NCBI GenBank assembly: GCA_020622105.1
Contig: JAHRYP010000001.1
Span: forward strand, 125,194-189,193
Direction of reading: 5' to 3'
Length of the DNA: 64,000 bases
Source of the DNA: Methylotenera sp.
Lineage (GTDB): Bacteria; Pseudomonadota; Gammaproteobacteria; Burkholderiales; Methylophilaceae
Shown: in pieces, positions 58,931 to 64,000 of the stretch
How the letters are laid out: each line of letters begins with the position of its first letter
Position numbering within the stretch: the stretch's first letter is position 1
Notes under the pieces: generated by a model
Told to the model about the DNA's origin: nothing
Seen by the model: only the letters and a program-made list of their open reading frames with translations
The model's database searches: none
Program-made: the position numbers and the translations under genes

Positions 58931-61729
58931 TTACTCGTAATATGATTGTTGATTAGTATCAGGTATCAGCCCAGTGCTGACATAACCTGGAATATTGCGC
59001 TGGATAATTCTGAGTGGATTCGCGCCGATTGAGGCTAGGCCGCCCAACTCCAGCTGGAAGAAGAAAGCGTAGTTGGCCTCAGCAGTAGCCGTGCTCACAC
59101 GTTGCAGAACAGTTCGCGCTTGCCAGCATCCTGCATCATACTCTAAACCACCAATTGTTTCGATGATTCGATTTTCCCTGAATGAATAGTTGGCACGGCC
59201 AATACCATACCATCCCCTGCCTAAAGGCCATTGCGCAGAGATATCGCTCTGGTCAATAGAATCTTGCCTGTAGCTGTAGCTTAGGTTCAGTACTTTTCCC
59301 GGTTCTGGATTATAACGCCCAGAAATCGTAGAGCGAACTGAATTCGCGTTATCGGTGTTGTATTGCCAGAATGTATCAATTATCCAGCTATTTTTAAGTT
59401 GGGCACTGATGCCGGCGATGATGTCTGAACTGTTGTTTTTACGAGGTTCAATGCCTGGTAATGTAACTTTCTGGTCTGCGAAGTAATAACGCTGGCCTAT
59501 GGAGGCAGACAGGCGTTGCGTGCCGGTGCTGCTTTCGATAAAGCGCGATGTTAAAGCAAAACTGACCTGATTTGCATTGTTAATGCGGTCATTACCTACA
59601 AATTGGTTTTCGCTGAATAGGGAGCTGAAATTCAAGTCGGTGAGGCTGGTATCAAAAACCGGGATATTTGACTGGTCGCGTTCAGGGATATATACATAAA
59701 ACAAGCGCGGTTCCAGTGTCTGCGAATAGCCACGTTTTGCTATTTTAAAATCCCGGTCAAAATACAAGCCACTATCCAGACTGAATATCGGCAAGGTGCG
59801 TTGATATGTTGATTCTTTATACGGGTCGTCATTCACGCTGTAATTGGTATGATGAATGCCAAATTTTGGAGTTACATAACCATAGGTCCGTGCGAACGGA
59901 ATGCTGATGCTGGGGTTTATGGTAGTGCGCGTGCCGGTTACTCGCGGGTCACCCGTTGCAGTGAGCGGTGCATTTTTATTAATATCAAACACTGCCAGTT
60001 GCGAATACAAGTTGGCATTGATGTCACCATAATATTTATTACCTACCAGCGTCATTTGCGGTAAACGTTCGTATGGATATGAATCTTGTTTTAGTGTCTG
60101 GAATTTTTGTGCAATTGCGTTGAAACGCCAGTTTTCATCTGCGTAATCCAAATTAAACTGTTGCGGCAGATTGATTCGGCTGGTGGTGACAATACGTGTA
60201 GACATCTCAGAGAAGTATTGGTCATCTGATACTTTTTCAAGGCTATAACCCGCTGACCAGCCGTTTCCGAAACGGTGCTGATGTTTCAGATTAGCGTAGT
60301 AACGTGTTTCGTTGCTGAGGCTGTCGGTAGGCAGGTATTCTAGATTGCTGGTACCAGAAAAGTTATCTTGCAGATATCTGAATTCACCTTGTAACTGGAT
60401 GCCGCGTTTACTTAGCGCGCGCGTAGCAAGTGTCGCATCCATATTTGGAGCAATGTTCCAGTAATAGGGTACCAAGGCCTCAAAACCACTACGGCTGGTA
60501 CTGCCGATGGTTGGTGCGAGAAAGCCACTCTTACGTTGATCATTGAACGAAAAGCCAATCCACGGTGTGTAGAGTATCGGTATGCCTTTAAATTCAATGC
60601 GTGCATTTTTCGCAGTACCGGAGTCTGTGTAATCATTGAGTGATATTTCGCTGGCCTTAATATACCAGTCATCAACACCGGCTTCACATGTGGTGTAGCG
60701 TGCATCTAACAGGCGCTTTTTGTCTTCACCTTCAAACAGAATCGATCTGGCATCAGCGCGGGCTTTGGTTGAGCGGGCGGTTGTGTTGAGCGTAAATGGG
60801 TTGTTGGATTGGCTGGCACTGAGGTCAGTGACAGGTAAGCCATCAGCTGAAGTGTACGAATCATCACTGCCTAATTGCTGGCTTTGCAGATCGCCCAATC
60901 TTCTGGCAAAAGTCTCAGAACTTACTGTGCGACGTTTTTGCAAGATGGCTGCCATAGGATTAGACATACTGATTGAAGCATCCCGCATTTCACCTACGCT
61001 CTCAGACAGCTGCATGCGCAGCTCTGGGCCGGTGACTTTGGCGTTATCAACTTCTATGCGCACGTTACCAATTGCGTGTAGTTCGTCATTCAGCACATCA
61101 TATTCGAGGCTATCAGCAAAAATATCCTGTTTGTCTTGATGGATAGATGCATTGCCGGTAGAGCGCATTTTGCGGTCTAACTGTAGTTCCAGTTTTTCTC
61201 CATCAATGATGATGCCGCCTTCTGCTACTGCATCTGTCTTGTTAGCAGGCTTACTGGTATTTTTGGCATTACTGCCTTGACCTGCTGTTATTAGCCTAGC
61301 TTCTAATTTCTCAGGAGGCTTATTTAAGCCTTTATTACCTGTTTTTTTACTAGGGGTAACGACATTAGGTGCAATAGCGAGATCTGCTGTATGGCTCTTG
61401 GGTAAATCACTGGTGACTGGAATGATGTCGCCACGCACTGATTTGAGTAATCCATTTTCAAAAACCAGAACGACAAGACGCTGTTCTTTTAGCTCGCTGC
61501 CTACCCGACGCTGATAAACATAATTCCATCGGTCGTCTTGCGAGTTGCTCGGAATTAACGGCACACCCAAAATAGTCTGCACTTGAGGTTTCGTCATGCC
61601 TGGGCGAAGCTGCAATAGCATTGCAGAGTTCAGCACATGATCCTGTGACAAGTTCAGTGCAGCATCGGAAATGGAGCCGTGAGCCATCAGGATGGCAGCA
61701 AGGCTGGCGATGACGCGATTCTTTAGCAT
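58931..61729 (-). CDS. lptD: LPS-assembly protein LptD with an N-terminal BamE domain
   Basis: Outer-membrane barrel that inserts LPS. It has 932 residues against 784 in E. coli. A signal peptide ends near residue 23; residues about 30-104 (NSAMLLQLRPGMTKPQV, RWNYVYQ, LKEQRLVVLVFENGLLKSVRGD) are a BamE domain; a low-complexity linker follows; about 175-290 is the LptA-like jellyroll (GGIIIDGEKLELQLDRKMRSTGNASI, IFADSLEYDVLNDELHAIGNVRIE); the rest is the LptD barrel (IPILYTPWIGFSFNDQRKSGFLAPTIG). Only two cysteines are seen (TTCEAG, DAGCW), so one inter-domain disulfide is possible. Its linker also shares VVTPxKKxxNKG with BamE. Confidence 0.96.
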   Translation of the reverse strand: MLKNRVIASLAAILMAHGSISDAALNLSQDHVLNSAMLLQLRPGMTKPQVQTILGVPLIPSNSQDDRWNYVYQRRVGSELKEQRLVVLVFENGLLKSVRGDIIPVTSDLPKSHTADLAIAPNVVTPSKKTGNKGLNKPPEKLEARLITAGQGSNAKNTSKPANKTDAVAEGGIIIDGEKLELQLDRKMRSTGNASIHQDKQDIFADSLEYDVLNDELHAIGNVRIEVDNAKVTGPELRMQLSESVGEMRDASISMSNPMAAILQKRRTVSSETFARRLGDLQSQQLGSDDSYTSADGLPVTDLSASQSNNPFTLNTTARSTKARADARSILFEGEDKKRLLDARYTTCEAGVDDWYIKASEISLNDYTDSGTAKNARIEFKGIPILYTPWIGFSFNDQRKSGFLAPTIGSTSRSGFEALVPYYWNIAPNMDATLATRALSKRGIQLQGEFRYLQDNFSGTSNLEYLPTDSLSNETRYYANLKHQHRFGNGWSAGYSLEKVSDDQYFSEMSTRIVTTSRINLPQQFNLDYADENWRFNAIAQKFQTLKQDSYPYERLPQMTLVGNKYYGDINANLYSQLAVFDINKNAPLTATGDPRVTGTRTTINPSISIPFARTYGYVTPKFGIHHTNYSVNDDPYKESTYQRTLPIFSLDSGLYFDRDFKIAKRGYSQTLEPRLFYVYIPERDQSNIPVFDTSLTDLNFSSLFSENQFVGNDRINNANQVSFALTSRFIESSTGTQRLSASIGQRYYFADQKVTLPGIEPRKNNSSDIIAGISAQLKNSWIIDTFWQYNTDNANSVRSTISGRYNPEPGKVLNLSYSYRQDSIDQSDISAQWPLGRGWYGIGRANYSFRENRIIETIGGLEYDAGCWQARTVLQRVSTATAEANYAFFFQLELGGLASIGANPLRIIQRNIPGYVSTGLIPDTNQQSYYE

Positions 61730-61801
61730 GAAATTACCATTGGAGTGAGCACGGAATGTAGCAGAGAAGTTGAAGGCACGAGTATATAGGCAAACTGTTT
61801 T

Positions 61802-61894
61802 ATTTTATCAGTGATAAAATCTCATAAATTGCAGTTTTTGGCAATCAAAACTTGGCGGCAGCCGCTGTAAATTTGACATTTACAGGTAGTACCT
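61802..61894. promoter_or_regulatory. Cluster of palindromes between divergent lptD and amgK
   Basis: Within 93 nt there are ATTTTATCA-G-TGATAAAAT (61802-61820), GCGGC-A-GCCGC (61855-61865), TGTAAAT-TTGAC-ATTTACA (61866-61884) and AGGTA-G-TACCT (61884-61894), all perfect. They are likely operators or leader hairpins for one or both divergent units; no regulator family is recognised. Confidence 0.5.
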
Positions 61895-61939
61895 AGCTGC
61901 TGATTCAGTAAAAAATTATATAAGAGTTGGAATTTTGTT

Positions 61940-63615
<1,676 letters not shown>

Positions 63616-63657
63616 TTACTTAAAAGTTAATCATAAAGCACAGCATAAAAAAACATT

Positions 63658-64000
63658 ATGAATTTATTGGATATCACGGAATTTAAAAACCGACGTCTAG
63701 GCTTGATGCAGAGTATGCAGACAGGTATTGCCATTATTCCGACGTCTCCGGAGGCGATTCGCAATCGTGATAGTCATTACCCATATCGCTTCGATAGTTA
63801 CTTTTATTATCTTACCGGTTTTAAAGAACCTGAGTCATTGCTGGTGCTGCTTGCCGGTGATGTGAAAAAAGGTCAGGTACCGAAAAGTATTTTATTCTGC
63901 CGCGATAAAGACATGGAACGCGAGATCTGGGATGGTTTCCGTTTTGGCCCTGCCGCTGTAGTTGCCGAGTTTGGTTTTGATGAGGCGTATTCGATTACTC
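63658..64000 (+). CDS. pepP: Xaa-Pro aminopeptidase (N-terminal part, runs off the window)
   Basis: Open from ATG 63658 to the window edge, 114 residues. The sequence MNLLDITEFKNRRLGLMQSM.., IPTSPEAIRNRDSHYPYRFDSYFYYLTGFKEPESLLVL and ILFCRDKDMEREIWDGFRFGPAAV is the N-terminal aminopeptidase-P domain (AMP_N). The catalytic pita-bread domain lies beyond the window. It begins 42 nt after murU with no terminator in between. Confidence 0.88.
   Translation, partial: MNLLDITEFKNRRLGLMQSMQTGIAIIPTSPEAIRNRDSHYPYRFDSYFYYLTGFKEPESLLVLLAGDVKKGQVPKSILFCRDKDMEREIWDGFRFGPAAVVAEFGFDEAYSIT

Overview
This window reads as chromosomal DNA of a betaproteobacterium with moderate-to-low GC. The gene orders recN-fur-bamE-dapB-carAB-greA-yhbY-rlmE-ftsH-folP-glmM, leuS-lptE-holA-proA-nadD and lptD-surA-pdxA-rsmA, and the protein sequences themselves, suggest the Methylophilaceae (Methylotenera-like). 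That placement is inference from memory; no search was run. Almost all of the window is single-copy housekeeping sequence. There are no rRNA, tRNA, CRISPR, prophage or transposase genes.

Layout. 1-9.9 kb is an LPS core/surface polysaccharide locus: three plus-strand glycosyltransferases face a minus-strand cluster hldD-gmhA-hldE-waaF-glycosyltransferase-O-antigen ligase that makes and uses ADP-heptose. The glycosyltransferase in that cluster carries a frameshift. 10-14 kb holds hemH, hrcA and a YejM/PbgA-like membrane sulfatase-fold protein. 14.3-31.3 kb is a mostly plus-strand run: nadK, recN, (fur), bamE, dapB, a DUF2238 protein, carA, carB, greA, a DUF4149 protein, (yhbY), rlmE, ftsH, folP, glmM. 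31.4-34 kb has a PAP2 phosphatase and a lipid-type glycosyltransferase, both behind PhoB-box-like repeats, then a hemerythrin-like protein. 34-41 kb carries envC, gpmI, rhodanese, grxC, secB, an SH3 protein, gpsA, trmL and comF. 41.3-45.9 kb is a tight bioBFHCD operon. 46.5-54.2 kb is the minus-strand series leuS-lptE-holA-proA-nadD plus an M48 protease. 54.6-61.7 kb has a small lipoprotein, adk, and lptD-surA-pdxA-rsmA. Divergent from lptD come amgK-murU, then the start of pepP.

Outer-membrane biogenesis links many of these genes: ADP-heptose synthesis, core glycosylation and ligation, lptD, lptE, surA, bamE, the YejM-like protein, envC and the amgK-murU peptidoglycan recycling pair.

Main unusual observations. 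(1) LptD has an N-terminal BamE (SmpA/OmlA) domain that matches the BamE encoded 41 kb away at 45 of 69 ungapped positions by hand count. (2) Four copies of a large, highly structured non-coding repeat (29.7, 45.9, 46.2 and 54.4 kb) show compensatory base changes in at least four helices while short unpaired boxes stay constant. (3) carB is broken by about seven same-direction frame steps within about 175 nt, flanked by perfect coding sequence, which looks more like a bad sequence patch than decay. (4) A 163-bp MITE-like element with 32-bp imperfect terminal inverted repeats sits between carA and carB. (5) The carA leader has a strong promoter and a hairpin whose 3' arm can also pair with the carA Shine-Dalgarno. 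(6) A textbook-spaced Pho promoter precedes the glycosyltransferase, next to the PAP2 gene.
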